DNA of 59,489 nucleotides, taken from contig JAQGDQ010001146.1 of NCBI GenBank assembly GCA_030141605.1, positions 1 through 59,489 of the forward strand, written 5' to 3'. The position numbers were made by a program, and so were the translations under genes. The notes beneath the pieces were generated by a model. It was not told the origin of the DNA. It searched no databases and saw only the letters and a program-made list of their open reading frames with translations. The number at the start of each line of letters is the position of its first letter. The first letter of the stretch is position 1. Positions 33,457 to 45,022 of the stretch are shown here, piece by piece. This DNA is from Tubiluchus corallicola. Lineage: Eukaryota; Priapulida; Priapulimorpha; Priapulimorphida; Tubiluchidae.

Positions 33457-34123
33457 AAATGTAATGAAATCATTCTCTGTTTCAATTTCCAAAACTATAT
33501 ATTATCTATGTAGTTTGTAGAGCCACTCAAACTCACAAGATCCTTTGTGAAACAAGAGGTCTAAACTTTATGTTAATAACAATTGACTTGCCAATACCAC
33601 AAGGAGAATATATCACAAAAATGCCATAGCTCATAGTTGATCAGTACGAAATTTATTGAATCTTGAATAAGCATATATAATATATGACAAACGTTTCAGC
33701 AGACTCAATTGCCATTGTCAATGTAGCCTAAAAACGTGGTAAATGAATACCATAATTAGTATGTCCTACAATTTCCAGTAACCGTTTCCACAACAAACAA
33801 CAAGTAATGCACACAACACTCAACTGAAAAATAATTCAGGTAACAACATTCCAAAAACAGATAATTATAAATCTTAAATGTCAATCCCTACTTGCCAGAG
33901 ATAAAAATTCTCAAACCACAAAATACATGGTGCAAAGCAAATATTTTGCAATAAAATTAATAAAAAATAATAAAACGGGAAAAATCCATTTGCGCATCAT
34001 CCTCAGTTGTGTGCTCCATTTCAAGAATGCTGTTCAGTATTTCATGCTTGTTACTCAATGTAACTCTGCTTCAAGTATGTTATTTATTTGTGTGCTCAAT
34101 TAACAGAATTCCCCGCTAACTAA
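33457..34123. other. 3' flank of G4
   Basis: Conserved receptor 3' flank (CAACAAACAACAAGTAATGC, AAACTCAAAACCAC-type blocks), shared with G2 and G6. Nothing coding. Confidence 0.6.
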
Positions 34124-35041
34124 CTAATGCGGAACCAAAATGTTCTTGAATGCCAGTCTAAAGTCAGTGCTAGAAAATGCATACACGATTGGATTAACAG
34201 CACTATTGATAATTCCAAGGGTAAGTAAAATCTGGTATGTTTCATATTTCCTTTCATGTGATGATATATAAGAAAACACATCATACACTGATAAAGGTCC
34301 CCAGCATACCAGAAAAACAAAGGTAACAATGACTAAAGTTTTTGTTGCTTTCATTTGTGTCACATTTGGATGGCTTTCTTGACCTTCTTGACCTTGACTG
34401 TGTATCTGTAAGACATGTCTTCTTGCGGTTCTCCAAATTACGGCATACAGTACAAGAATCATAAATATTGGTAAATAAAATGTTAAAATATAAATAATTG
34501 ACATGCTCAGTGTAGCGATGCCTATGAAAATGTTACTCAAATTCAAAGCAACAAAAGTCAGTGTCAGAATCAAAGCAAAAGCCCAAGTAATGCAAAGTGC
34601 TGCAACAATGGTTTCTTTTCTCACATGGGTGTGATACTTGAATGGATGAACAACAGCTATATATCTTTCAGCAGCTATCAGGCATAGATGGTTTGTACTT
34701 GCATACATCATTGAAAATTCAAGCGTGTACAGTATCAATGCAGAGGCGTGGTTTAATCTTACTCTGGGATTGAACATCATGGTAATTTCTGCTGGTACAG
34801 ATATGGCAACAAGTAAGTCAGTCACTGGAAGCGATGCTATAAACACATTTGTTTTTGTTTGTAAGCGAGAATTCTTGTAAATTGCAATCAACACTAATAA
34901 GTTTCCTGCAGTTATAGCCAAGATGGATAATGTGAGCAGTTGCACCATTATTACGATGAATGGAAAATCGGTTACAAGAATGTCATCAGTTTCTGTTGTA
35001 TTTGCTGCAAAAATGTCCAACGAAAATGAAGTCGAATTCAT
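34124..35041 (-). CDS. Class A GPCR, array member G4 (305 aa)
   Basis: Start at MNSTSF, TAG stop after FKNILVPH, so the tail is about ten residues shorter than the REFH-ending members. Landmarks GN, D2.50 (here in LPVTD instead of LAVTD), E at 3.32 (YTLEFSMMYAS), ERY, FYLP, CWGP and NPIVY are intact. ECL1 is type B (PAEITMMFNPRVRLNHASAL) and ECL2 type II. ICL3 carries a three-residue duplication (HSQGQEGQESHP). It lies in copy 1 of the segmental duplication; the copy-2 counterpart (G6) is broken. Confidence 0.93.
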   Translation of the reverse strand: MNSTSFSLDIFAANTTETDDILVTDFPFIVIMVQLLTLSILAITAGNLLVLIAIYKNSRLQTKTNVFIASLPVTDLLVAISVPAEITMMFNPRVRLNHASALILYTLEFSMMYASTNHLCLIAAERYIAVVHPFKYHTHVRKETIVAALCITWAFALILTLTFVALNLSNIFIGIATLSMSIIYILTFYLPIFMILVLYAVIWRTARRHVLQIHSQGQEGQESHPNVTQMKATKTLVIVTFVFLVCWGPLSVYDVFSYISSHERKYETYQILLTLGIINSAVNPIVYAFSSTDFRLAFKNILVPH

Positions 35042-35177
35042 GTTCACAATATTTTTACTTTTCAAAAAGCAAAAGTCAGAATTGTATACAAATGTAGCAC
35101 ACTTCTGTCTTTGCTAAAATCCATCAAAATTCTAAACCACCAGTCACAGGAAATAAGGTGGGCACGACATCGACGCT
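35042..35177. promoter_or_regulatory. 5' flank of G4, cut at a recombination junction
   Basis: Normal conserved receptor 5' flank up to CATCGACGCT at 35177, after which the sequence switches to receptor coding sequence. The same flank is repeated intact 450 bp further on. Confidence 0.7.
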
Positions 35178-35491
35178 GTACAGTATCAATGCAGATATGT
35201 AGTTTAATCTTACTCTGGGATGGAACATCATGGTAATTTCTGCTGATACAGATATGGCAACAAGTAAGTCAGTCACTGCAAGCGACGCTATAAACACATT
35301 TGTTTTTGTTTTTAAGCGAGGAATCTTATAAATTGCAATCAACACTAATAAGTTTCCAGTCATTATAGCAAGTCGGATAATGTGAACAGCAGCACTGTAA
35401 TTACAATCAATGATAAATCAGCTACAAGAATATCACCAGTTTCTGTTGTATTTACTGCAGCAAAATCCACTGAAAATGAAGTAGAATTCAT
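35178..35491 (-). pseudogene. Chimeric headless GPCR fragment
   Basis: From its ATG at 35491 the fragment encodes a type B receptor N-terminus (MNSTSFSVDF, then TM1). A one-base deletion before AGNLLVL puts a TAA at 35363-35365. TM1-TM2-ECL1 then continue in another frame (GNLLVLIAIYKIPRL, NPRV-like PRVRLNYISALILY) and stop at 35178, where TM3 joins directly to the 5' flank of G4. Everything from TM3 to the 3' end is missing. The segmental-duplication partner lacks this 450-bp block. Confidence 0.85.
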
Positions 35492-36041
35492 ATTCACAAT
35501 ATTTTTACTTTTCAAAAAGCAAAAGTCAGAGCTGTATACAAATGTAGCACACTTCTGTCTTTGCTAAAATCCATCAAAATTCTAAACCACCAGTCACAGG
35601 AAATAAGGTGGGCACGACATCGACGCTTTGTTTTATTGTAACAAAGGTTGGTAGTATCTTTTCTCTGTGATGGCTGGTTCTTAAAACATACTGATGCCCT
35701 AGAAGGGAGTTAGAAGCACCTCTGTGCTGCTCAGCTTCCCACTGCTTTAATGCAATATGATGTTATTTACATTAAGAGCACCACAGAGATGATTACAATG
35801 CTTCTCATATAAAATTTATAGGTATCAAGCACACAAGTATCGAACAATTTTGTAATACAACTGAAGTGTTACATGCAAGATCCATGCAAACATTTCAGAA
35901 TTTAGGCACACAACATATTATGTAGAATAATATATATTATATATTATTATGAAGTGTATATTATCAACACATCTATGCAAACTCAGTTTACACTGAGTGG
36001 AATGTTTGTGCATCTTTGGTTATAAATATTTCAATTCACTC
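35492..36041. other. Second copy of the receptor 5' flank
   Basis: Repeats the flank of G4 with an exact 450-bp offset up to 35627, then continues into the usual upstream sequence (GTTTTATTGTAACAAAGG) shared with G2. No coding sequence. Confidence 0.6.
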
Positions 36042-36440
36042 TGATACTTGAATGGACGAACAATAGCTGTATATCATTCAGCAGCAATCGGATGCAAGTG
36101 CAATGCACTTGTATTTACCATTCCACATTGAAATGTGCAACACGGCACTGTATGTGCCAAATTTAGTCTCACTGCCATATCGTCTTAATTTTTGTCTGTA
36201 CAGATAAGCTAACAAATAAATCAGTTACAGTGAGTGGTGCTATAAGCACATTACGTTTTGTTTGTAAACAAGAAATTTTATAAATCGCAATCAGAACTAA
36301 CATGTTTCCTGCAGTTGTAGCCAAGCTTGATAATGTGAACAGCAGCACGAGAATTACGATCGCTCGCTCCACTGGACAATGGTTCCAGTTTGTGACATGT
36401 TTGCTGTGGCGAAATCAACCGAAAGTGAAGTTGAATTCAT
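36042..36440 (-). pseudogene. GPCR N-terminal relic A
   Basis: ATG at 36440 opens MNSTSLSVDFATANMSQTGT, then a one-base deletion shifts the frame; ILVLLFTLSSLATTAGNMLV and LTVTDLF (TM1-TM2) follow, then a TGA and decayed TM3/ICL2 (remnants of AAxR..VHPFKY) ending at TCTGATACTTGAATGG, where it joins intergenic sequence. Same structure and right-hand junction as relics B, C and D. Confidence 0.82.
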
Positions 36441-37445
36441 GATTGATCACAGTACGTGGTGCATTTCAAAAAGCACAAACCAGAACTGCTCCAGTATCAT
36501 TGGTAAAACCACCATCATTTAAAACTGTGAGTAACGTAATATAGAGTGAACGTGTTACCAAGGCTTTGCTTTATTTTAAATAATGATTCTTCTTACACTT
36601 CATTATGATGGCTATTTGCAGCAAGTTGAGAAACGTTAACAAAGTAACACAATGCTTCATACAAAATTTTATAGATATGAGGCACACCTGCTGTGCAATT
36701 GTCTGAGTAAGGTGTTACATGCAAGATTGTTCAAACACTTCAGAATTAAGCACCTGGAATACGTGTTACATGACATCTATGCAGGGTCAGTTTACACTTT
36801 TCACCATTTATCAGAACTAGCAGGTAAAAAAATCTTGTACCAGCATTCTGAGAAAATGTTAATAGATAGGCCCCACCTCACACCCTTGTAACAAAATTAC
36901 TCACATCACACTTTCAATGATAATATAAATTTATTACTGTAATGTCGTATTTTAGAATGTGGATAATTTGGGCTTACTCAAAAGCATGATAACATTCAAG
37001 TTTGTTCAGAGTAATTACTGCTCATTGTCAGTCCTGGCTTCTCCTCATCATTCTGATCAACCCAGATGAGAGCAAAAATTGCCTTAGTTTGCTGATAACA
37101 GCCTGTGCTAATGAGGGTAGGTGAGATCAGGGTACACAGATATGCCGAACTGCTGTACAAGTGCAAAGCAATATTTTTCTCCATTAGTTTGCAGGAAATC
37201 TTCTTCATAGTCTGAACACAAAAGATTCAGATTCAACCTGCACATTAAAGACAGTTTTTGCAAATTTCTCTGTCATATTTTTTTTAAATTTAATTGACAT
37301 CAGTCAGATAAACCCAACATGCTAAGTGACTTATCCTTTCCCTTAACTACACAGCTCAGTTTGTGTACTCCACTTAAGTGAACTGTGTGCTTTATTTCAC
37401 ACTTGTTGCTTCACAACAAGTATGTTGTTCACTTCCGGTGCGAAA
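36441..37445. other. Spacer relic A-G5
   Basis: 1-kb unit also found after relics B, C and D. It includes a reverse-strand open stretch of 70 codons (36996-37208) present in all four copies without indels, but most differences between copies change the amino acid and only this copy starts with ATG, so it is not called a gene. Confidence 0.55.
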
Positions 37446-38363
37446 TTAATGGAATTCCCTGACAACTGACTGTTGTGGGAATAAAATGTTCTTGAAAGCC
37501 AGTCTAAAGTCAGTGCTAGAAAATGCATACACGATTGGATTAACAGCACTATTGATAATTCCCAAGATAAGTAATATCTGAGATGTTTCATATTTCGTTT
37601 CTTGAGATGATATATGATAAAACATCTGATACAGTGATAAAGGACCCCAACATGCCAGAAAAGCAAAGGTAACGATGGCTAAAGTTTTTGTTGCTTTCAT
37701 TTGCATCACATTTGGATGACTTTCTTGACCACGACTGTGTATATGTAAGACGTGCCTTCTTGCAGTTCTCCAAATTAGGACATACAGCACAAGAATCACA
37801 AATACTGGTAAATAAAATGTCGAAATAAGGTAAAGAATTGATAAACTGGGTGCAGAAAAAATGTTATTCAAAGAAAAAATAACCGCTTGTATTAAAGCAA
37901 AAGTCCAAATAGTACAAAGTGCTGCGACAATGGTTTCTTTTCTCACTATGGTGTGATACTTGAATGGATGAACAACAGCCACATATCTTTCAGCAGCTAT
38001 CAAGCACAGATGATATACACTTGCACTCATCATTGAACTTTCAGATGTGTTAAGTATCGATGTATATGTGAGGTTTAATCTCACTGCTGGATAAAAGATC
38101 ACAGTGATTTCTATTAGAACAGGTATGGCAACAAGTAAGTCAGTCACTGCAAGCGATGCTATAAACACATTCGTTTTTGTTTGTAAGCGAGGAATCTTAT
38201 AAATTGCAATCAACACTAATAAGTTTCCAGCAATTATAGCCAAGTCGGATAATGAGAGCAGCAGCACGATAATTACGATCGATAATAAATCAGTTACAAG
38301 AATGTCATCAGTTTCTGTCGTATTTCCTGCAAAAATGTCCACCGGAAATGAAGTCAAATTCAT
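37446..38363 (-). CDS. Class A GPCR, array member G5 (305 aa)
   Basis: Start at MNLTSF (Leu for Ser; NLT still a sequon). GN 46-47, LAVTD, E at 3.32 (NTSESSMMSAS), ERYVAVVHPF, FYLP, LACWGP (Ala for the usual Val before CWGP), NPIVY, tail SVVREFH. ECL1 type A and type I ECL2 (SLNNIFSAPSLSILYL). A reverse-strand AATAAA occurs near 37390. It closes copy 1 of the duplicated block; its counterpart in copy 2 is G7. Confidence 0.93.
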   Translation of the reverse strand: MNLTSFPVDIFAGNTTETDDILVTDLLSIVIIVLLLSLSDLAIIAGNLLVLIAIYKIPRLQTKTNVFIASLAVTDLLVAIPVLIEITVIFYPAVRLNLTYTSILNTSESSMMSASVYHLCLIAAERYVAVVHPFKYHTIVRKETIVAALCTIWTFALIQAVIFSLNNIFSAPSLSILYLISTFYLPVFVILVLYVLIWRTARRHVLHIHSRGQESHPNVMQMKATKTLAIVTFAFLACWGPLSLYQMFYHISSQETKYETSQILLILGIINSAVNPIVYAFSSTDFRLAFKNILFPQQSVVREFH

Positions 38364-39533
38364 GTTCACAATATTTTTACTTTTCAATAAGGAAAAAGTC
38401 AGAACTGCACACAAATGTAGCGCACTGTTGCCTTTGGTAAAATCCAGTAAAATTTTAAACCATCAGTCACAAGAGATAAAGCGAGTATTGATGCTTTGCC
38501 TTTCTTTTCTTGAGTGTTTATGTTACCTTTTCTCTGTGAGGGCTAGTTCTTTAAACACGCTGACATTGCAGAACGACATTAAAAGCACCTGGTTAGTACA
38601 CTATAATGCCGTTTACATAAAAGCTAACAAAAGATGATCACACTGTTTCTGTTCATATAAAATTTATAGATATCTAGCACATTTGTTAAACAATAACATA
38701 ATAGAACATACAAAGTGCTACATGCAAATGTGTAGACATTTCACAATTAGGCACACACTATACGTATATTAACACACATGCATAGACTCAGTTTATGCTG
38801 CAGGGAATGTTTTGCGCGTTTGTGATTATAATGATTTCTGTTTAGTCTGAATGCTACACAATATCACATTCAAATGTACACATAAGTACGGTCATAAAGT
38901 CCCTATTTACTGTTTGAAAATTGTATTTGAAAGAATTATATTGACAAAACTAGTTGTGTTAAATCATTTGTCGGCAGTTTTGGTCTATGAAAATTTCAGG
39001 CTTCCTTTAATACCAAAGATAGAGATTCAGATAGAGATAGTGATAGATACAAATCTCATTGATGTTTTTTGTGACTAGTAAATGTTGTTAGGAACAGACA
39101 ATGATCAGTCTCACTCCCACATTTGAACTTACTGCCTCAGTTTTCTTTTTTCCTTCGCTAAATAAAGGATTTTTCAACAGAACACAAAATATTTAAATGT
39201 CATGCGTTATACAATGTAGAATATTATTCAGAGCTTTCTGCGCATGCATATCTCTAAGGAGGCAATTTTTTGGAAGCAAGATGTTATGCAACTGCTCCCA
39301 ACCGTCGGTCTTCAGTAAACTTGGTCACAGTGCATCTTATTCCAATAAGTTCTTGAGTTGCCTGATTTTAAAGATATTGCTCAGCTGTGTGCTTTATTTC
39401 AAGCTTGTTGCTTAGTTGATTGGTTTATTCAAAACCGTTGGTAACTTGTTTACTTAATTTCAAGGATGTTGATTACTTATCACCGCCTGGTGGTGATCAG
39501 GTTGAAGAATGTTGTTCACTTAATTGTGCACAA
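38364..39533. other. 5' flank of G5 and junction of the segmental duplication
   Basis: The conserved 5' flank to about 38631, then an abrupt switch into the second copy of the duplicated block (shared GATGATCACACTG at the join). The remainder repeats 31537-32438. Confidence 0.75.
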
Positions 39534-39605
39534 TTAATGTGGTTCCTCAGACAATTTATGTGGAAACGAAATTATCTTGAAAGCCATTTTAAAGTTGGTG
39601 CTATA
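39534..39605 (-). pseudogene. GPCR C-terminal scrap (copy 2)
   Basis: Duplicate of the scrap at 32439, with the same truncation at the hAT-like terminus. Confidence 0.65.
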
Positions 39606-40551
39606 CAGTGCACTCATGTGTCACTGACTCGGGACTTGACTTGGGCAAGTAATGAATGACTGTTAACTTGTCGTACTTGAAATTATGAAGCACTGACTTG
39701 ACTAGTGACTCGAACTCTGTGGCAGTAAAACATGCAATAATTATGCACATTATAACTAAGTAATCACAACCTTCTCATTTATTAAAGCATTTCACATCAA
39801 CAATCAGTCTGTGTTTATTGTCTGTAGCCACGATGTATACATTATGCCCAGCGTGGAATTCCAACTCACTAGTTCACCATCTGTGTTTGCATTTACAAAC
39901 TCAGTTATAAACTTTGCCGCATTATTACAACGTTAAATATGCACTCATCAATCCATCAGATCAATGCAGAGTGAATCATAGCCAGCTTTATAAACTGGAT
40001 AATCAAGAATTTAGTTGCCAAGCTACTATGGTGCCTATTAACTGAATGGAACTTCAGTCAAAATACCCTGTTAGCAATGCCAGACGGAGCTTGGTTTGTC
40101 AGGTAAGAGCCTATTTGACGTTTCCCAAGTGTAACTTGAATAATTTCCTATGGATTGTAATTAGTATTACTGGTTGTAATGTCGCTTTTATGTTATGGAT
40201 ACTGATATAACACCACTGCAAACTTCTTTTGAAATATAACACCATTATAAAATAATGCGTGTTGCACAGAGTCTGTTGTGCAATAATGAGCAAATTTACC
40301 CCAAAATTAACAAGCATAGTGTTTTGCCATTAAATACGAACTTGACAACTGACTAAATCTTGGACTACTTTGACTCGAAACTCGATTTGAAGTTAAACAC
40401 ATGAACATGACTCAGGACTTGATTTTGGGCATAATAACTCCAGACTTGACTCAGAGTTAGGCCTCAGCAACTTAAGACTTTACTCGGACTTGAACCCCAA
40501 GGACTTGGGACTCATGCTGGACTTGAGCCGAAAGACTTGACTACAGCACTG
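39606..40551. mobile_element. hAT-like non-autonomous element (copy 2)
   Basis: Copy of 32511-33456 at the 7,095-bp offset, same CAGTGC/GCACTG ends; duplicated passively with the block. Confidence 0.6.
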
Positions 40552-41218
40552 AAATGTAATGAAATCATTCTCTGTTTCAATTTCCAAAACTATATATTAT
40601 CTATGTAGTTTGTAGAGCCACTCAAACTCACAAGATCCTTTGTGAAACAAGAGGTCTAAACTTTATGTTAATAACAATTGACTTGCCAATACCACAAGGA
40701 GAATATATCACAAAAATGCCATAGCTCATAGTTGATCAGTACGAAATTTATTGAATCTTGAATAAGCATATATAATATATGACAAACGTTTCAGCAGACC
40801 CAATTGCCATTGTCAATGTAGCCTAAAAACGTGGTAAATGAATACCATAATTAGTATGTCCTACAATTTCCAGTAACCGTTTCCACAACAAACAACAAGT
40901 AATGCACACAACACTCAACTGAAAAATAATTCAGGTAACAACATTCCAAAAACAGATAATTATAAATCTTAAATGTCAATCCCTACTTGCCAGAGATAAA
41001 AATTCTCAAACCACAAAATACATGGTGCAAAGCAAATATTTTGCAATAAAATTAAATAGAAATAATAAAACTGGAAAAATCCATTTGCGCATCATCCTCA
41101 GTTGTGTGCTCCATTTCAAGAATGCTGTTCAGTATTTCATGCTTGTTACTCAATGTAACTCTGCTTCAAGTATGTTATTTATTTGTGTGCTCAATTAACA
41201 GAATTCCTCGCTAACTAA
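40552..41218. other. 3' flank of G6
   Basis: Duplicate of 33457-34123; nothing coding. Confidence 0.6.
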
Positions 41219-42130
41219 CTAATGCGGAACCAAAATGTTCTTGAATGCCAGTCTAAAGTCAGTGCTAGAAAATGCATACACGATTGGATTAACAGCACTG
41301 TTGATAATTCCAAGGGTAAGTAAAATCTGGTATGTTTCATATTTCCTTTCATGTGATGATATATAAGAAAACACATCATACACTGATAAAGGTCCCCAGC
41401 ATACCAGAAAAACAAAGGTAACAATGACTAAAGTTTTTGCTGCTTTCATTTGTGTCACATTTGGATGGCTTTCTTGACCTTCTTGACCTTGACTGTGTAT
41501 CTGTAAGACATGTCTTCTTGCGGTTCTCCAAATTACGGCATACAGTACAAGAATCATAAATATTGATTAATAAAATGTTAAAATATAAATAATTGACATG
41601 CTCAGTGTAGCGATGCCTATGAAAATGTTACTCAAATTCAAAGCAACAAAAGTCAGTGTCAGAATCAAAGCAAAAGCCCAAGTAATGGAAAGTGCTGCAA
41701 CAATGGTTTCTTTTCTCACATGGGTGTGATACTTGAATGGATGAACAACAGCTCTTTCAGCAGCTATCTGGCATAGATGGTAAATACTTGCATGCATCAT
41801 TGAAAATTCAAATGTGTACAGTATCAATGCAGAGACGTGGTTTAATCTTACTCTGGGATAGAGCATCATTGTAATTTCTGCCGGTACAGATATGGCCGCA
41901 AGTAAGTCAGTCACTGCAAGCGATGCTATAAACACATTCATTTTTGTTTGTAAGCGAGAATTCTTGTAAATTGCAATCAACACTAATAAGTTTCCTGCAG
42001 TTATAGCCAAGACGGATAATGTGAACAGCAGCACCATAATTACGATGAATGGAAAATCAGTTACAAGAATGTCATCAGTTTCTGTTGTATTTGCTGCAGA
42101 AATGTCCAACGAAAATGAAGTCGAATTCAT
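41219..42130 (-). pseudogene. GPCR G6, nonsense in TM5 and loss of the ERY Tyr
   Basis: Segmental-duplication twin of G4. Two lesions. (1) In TM5 the FYLP motif reads FY-stop-S: TTACCA has become TAATCA, with the TAA at 41567-41569. (2) A 6-bp deletion (ATATAT) after the ER of TM3 turns ERYIAVVHP into ERAVVHP, removing the Tyr of the E/DRY microswitch and the next Ile. Everything else, including CWGP and NPIVY, is intact and in frame. ECL1 type B, ECL2 type II. Either lesion is likely to abolish receptor function. Confidence 0.88.
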
Positions 42131-42680
42131 ATTCACAATATTTTTACTTTTCAAAAAGCAAAAGTCAGAGCTGTATACAAATGTAGCACACTGCCATCTT
42201 TGTTAAAATCCACCAAAATTCTAAACCACCAGTCACATAAAATAGGGTGAACATCACACCATGGCTTTGTTTTATTTTAACAAATGTTGATGGTATCTTT
42301 TCTCTGTGATAGCTAGTTCTTAAAACACCCTGATGCGCTAAAAGAGTATTAGAAGCACCTCAGTATTGCTCAGCTTCCCACTGCTTTAATGCAATATGAT
42401 GTTATTTACATTAAGAGCACCACAGAGATGATTGAAATGCTTTTCATATAAAATTTATAGGTATCAAACACACAAGTGTCAAACAATTTTGTAATACAAC
42501 AGAAGTGTTACATGCAAGATCTATGCAAACATTTCAGAATTTAGGCACACAACATATTATGTAGAATAATATATATTATATATTATTATGAAGTGTATAT
42601 TATCATCACATCTATGCAAACTCAGTTTAAACTGAGTGGAATGTTTGTGCATCAATGGTTATAAATATTTCAATTCACTC
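42131..42680. other. 5' flank of G6
   Basis: Conserved receptor upstream block, then the spacer leading to relic B. Confidence 0.55.
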
Positions 42681-43079
42681 TGATTCTTGAATGGACAAAC
42701 AATAGCTGTATATCATTCAGCAGCAATCGGAAACAAGTACAATGCACTTATACTTACCATTCCACATTGAAATGTGCAACACGGCACTGTATGTGCCAAA
42801 TTTAATCTCACTGCCATATCGTCTTAATTTCTGCCTGTACAGATAAGCTAACAAATAAGTCAGTTACAGTGAGTGGTGCTATAAGCACATTACGTTTTGT
42901 TTGTAAACAAGAAATTTTATAAATCGCAATCAGAACTAACATGTTTCCTGCAGTTGTAGCCAAGCTTGATAATGTGAACAGCAGCACGAGAATTACGATC
43001 GCTCGCTCCACTGGACAATGGTTCCAGTTTGTGACATGTTTGCTGTGGCGAAATCAACCGAAAGTGAAGTTGAATTCAT
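42681..43079 (-). pseudogene. GPCR N-terminal relic B
   Basis: Same architecture as relic A: MNSTSLSVDF start at 43079, one-base deletion after QTGTIV, TM1-TM2 in the second frame (GNMLVLIAIYKISCLQTK), TGA, decayed TM3, same junction at TCTGATTCTTGAATGG. Differs from A at a few positions (SVQAEIKTIWQ versus SVQTKIKTIWQ). Confidence 0.82.
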
Positions 43080-44104
43080 GATTGATCACAGTACCTGGTG
43101 CATTTCAAAAAGCACAAACCAGAACTGCTCCAGTATCATTGGTAAAAACCACCTTCATTTAAAACTGTGAGTAACGTAATATAGAGTGAACGTGTTACCA
43201 AGGCTTTGCTTTATTTTAAATAATGATTCTTCTTACACTTTATTATGATGGCCATTTGCAGCTAGTTGAGAAACGTTAACAAAGTAAAATGTTATTAGAT
43301 TTTATTCTCACATCACAATGCTTCATTCATACAAAATTTTCTAGATATGAGGCACACCTGCTGTGCAATTGTCTGAGTAAGGTGTTACATGCAAGATTGT
43401 TCAAACACTTCTGAATTAGGCACCTGGAACACGTGTTACATGACATCTATGCAGGGTCAGTTTACACTTTTCACAATCTATCAAAACTAGCAGGCAAAAA
43501 TCTTGTACCAGCATTCCGAGAAAATTTTAGTAGATAGCCCCACCTCACACCCTTGTAACAAAATTACTCATAAGACACTTTCAATGATAATATAAATTGA
43601 TTACTGTAATGTTGTATTTTAGAATGTAGATAATTTGGGCTTACTCAAAAGCATGATAACATTCAAGTGTTTTTAGAGTTATTACTGTTCATTGTCAGCC
43701 CTGGCTTCTCCTCATCATTCTGATCAACCCAGATGAGAGCCAAAATTACCTTGGTGTGCTGATAATAGCCTGCGCTAATGAGGGTAGGGGAGATCAGGGT
43801 ACACAAATATGCCGAAATGCTGTACAAGTGCAAAGCAATATTTTTATTCATTAGTTTGCAGGAAATATTCTTCAAAGTCTGAACACAAAGGATTCAACCT
43901 GCGCATTAAAGACAGTTTTTGCGAATTTCTCTGCCGTATTTTTTAAATTTAATTGACATCAGTCAGATAAACCCAACATGCTAAGTGACATATCCTTTCC
44001 CTTAACTACGCAGCCCAGTTTGTGTTCTCCACTTAAGTGAACTGTGTGCTTTATTTAACACTTGTTGCTTCACAACAAGTATGTTGTTCACTTCCGGTGC
44101 TCAG
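43080..44104. other. Spacer relic B-G7
   Basis: Copy of the relic A-G5 spacer, lacking recognised genes; closest to the spacers after relics C and D. Confidence 0.55.
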
Positions 44105-45022
44105 TTAATAGAATTCCCTGACAACTGACTGTTGTGGGAACAAAATGTTCTTGAAAGCCAATCTAAATTCAGTGCTAGAAAATGCATACACGATTGGATT
44201 AACAGCACTATTGATAATTCCCAAGGTAAGTAATATCTGAGATGTTTCATATTTCGCTTCTTGAGATAATATATGGTAAAACATCTGATACAGTGATAAA
44301 GGACCCCAGCATACCAGAAAAGCAAAGGTAACGATGGCTAAAGTTTTTGTTGCTTTCATTTGCATCAAATTTGGATGGCTTTCTTGACTACGACTGTGTA
44401 TCTGTAAGACGTGCCTTCTTGCCGTTCTCCAAATTAGGACATACAGCACAAGAATCACAAATACTGGTAAATAAAATGATGAAATAAGGTAAAAAATTGA
44501 TAAACTGCTTGCAGAAAAAATGTTATTCAAAGAAAAAATAACCGCTTGTATTAAAGCAAAAGTCCAAATAGTACAAAGTGCTGCGACAATTGTTTCTTTT
44601 CTCACTATGGTGTGATACTTGAATGGATGAACAACAGCTATATATCTTTCAGCAGCTATCAGGCACAGATGATATACACTTGCATTCATCATTGAACATT
44701 CAGCCGTGTACACTATCATAGTATATGTGAGGTTTAATCTCACAGCCGGATAGATGATCACCATGATTTCTATTAGAACAGGTATGACAACAAGTAAGTC
44801 AGTCACTGCAAGCGATGCTATAAACACATTAGTTTTTGTTTGTAAGCGAGGACTCTTATAAATTGCAATCAAAACTAACAAGTTTCCTGCAATTATAGCC
44901 AAGTCGGATAATGAGCGCAGCAGCACCATAATTACGATCAATGATAAATCAGCTACAAGAATATCACCAGTTTCTGTTGTATTTGCCGCAGCAAAATCCA
45001 CTGAAAATGAAGTAGAATTCAT
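44105..45022 (-). CDS. Class A GPCR, array member G7 (305 aa)
   Basis: Start at MNSTSF. GN 46-47, LAVTD ending D75, E108 (3.32, YTAECSMMNAS), ERY 125-127, W153, FYLP with P186, CWGP 238-241, NPIVY 275-279, tail SVVREFY. ECL1 type A (PVLIEIMVIIYPAVRLNLTY), ECL2 type I. Nearly identical to G10, including the 3' flank and the + strand spacer that follows, so the two belong to another large duplication. Intact. Confidence 0.93.
   Translation of the reverse strand: MNSTSFSVDFAAANTTETGDILVADLSLIVIMVLLRSLSDLAIIAGNLLVLIAIYKSPRLQTKTNVFIASLAVTDLLVVIPVLIEIMVIIYPAVRLNLTYTMIVYTAECSMMNASVYHLCLIAAERYIAVVHPFKYHTIVRKETIVAALCTIWTFALIQAVIFSLNNIFSASSLSIFYLISSFYLPVFVILVLYVLIWRTARRHVLQIHSRSQESHPNLMQMKATKTLAIVTFAFLVCWGPLSLYQMFYHILSQEAKYETSQILLTLGIINSAVNPIVYAFSSTEFRLAFKNILFPQQSVVREFY

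Larger units (their letters stand above)
31537..35150. repeat. Segmental duplication, copy 1
   Basis: Matches 38632-42245 at a constant offset of 7,095 bp, with very few differences until about 34700, then more toward the right end inside the receptor gene. It carries a C-terminal receptor scrap, a hAT-like element and receptor G4. Confidence 0.93.
38632..42245. repeat. Segmental duplication, copy 2
   Basis: Offset of 7,095 bp from 31537-35150. Nearly identical over the hAT-like element and spacers. It diverges within and after the receptor gene, where the 5' flank switches to a different variant (CACATAAAATAGGGTGAAC instead of CACAGGAAATAAGG). Confidence 0.93.
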
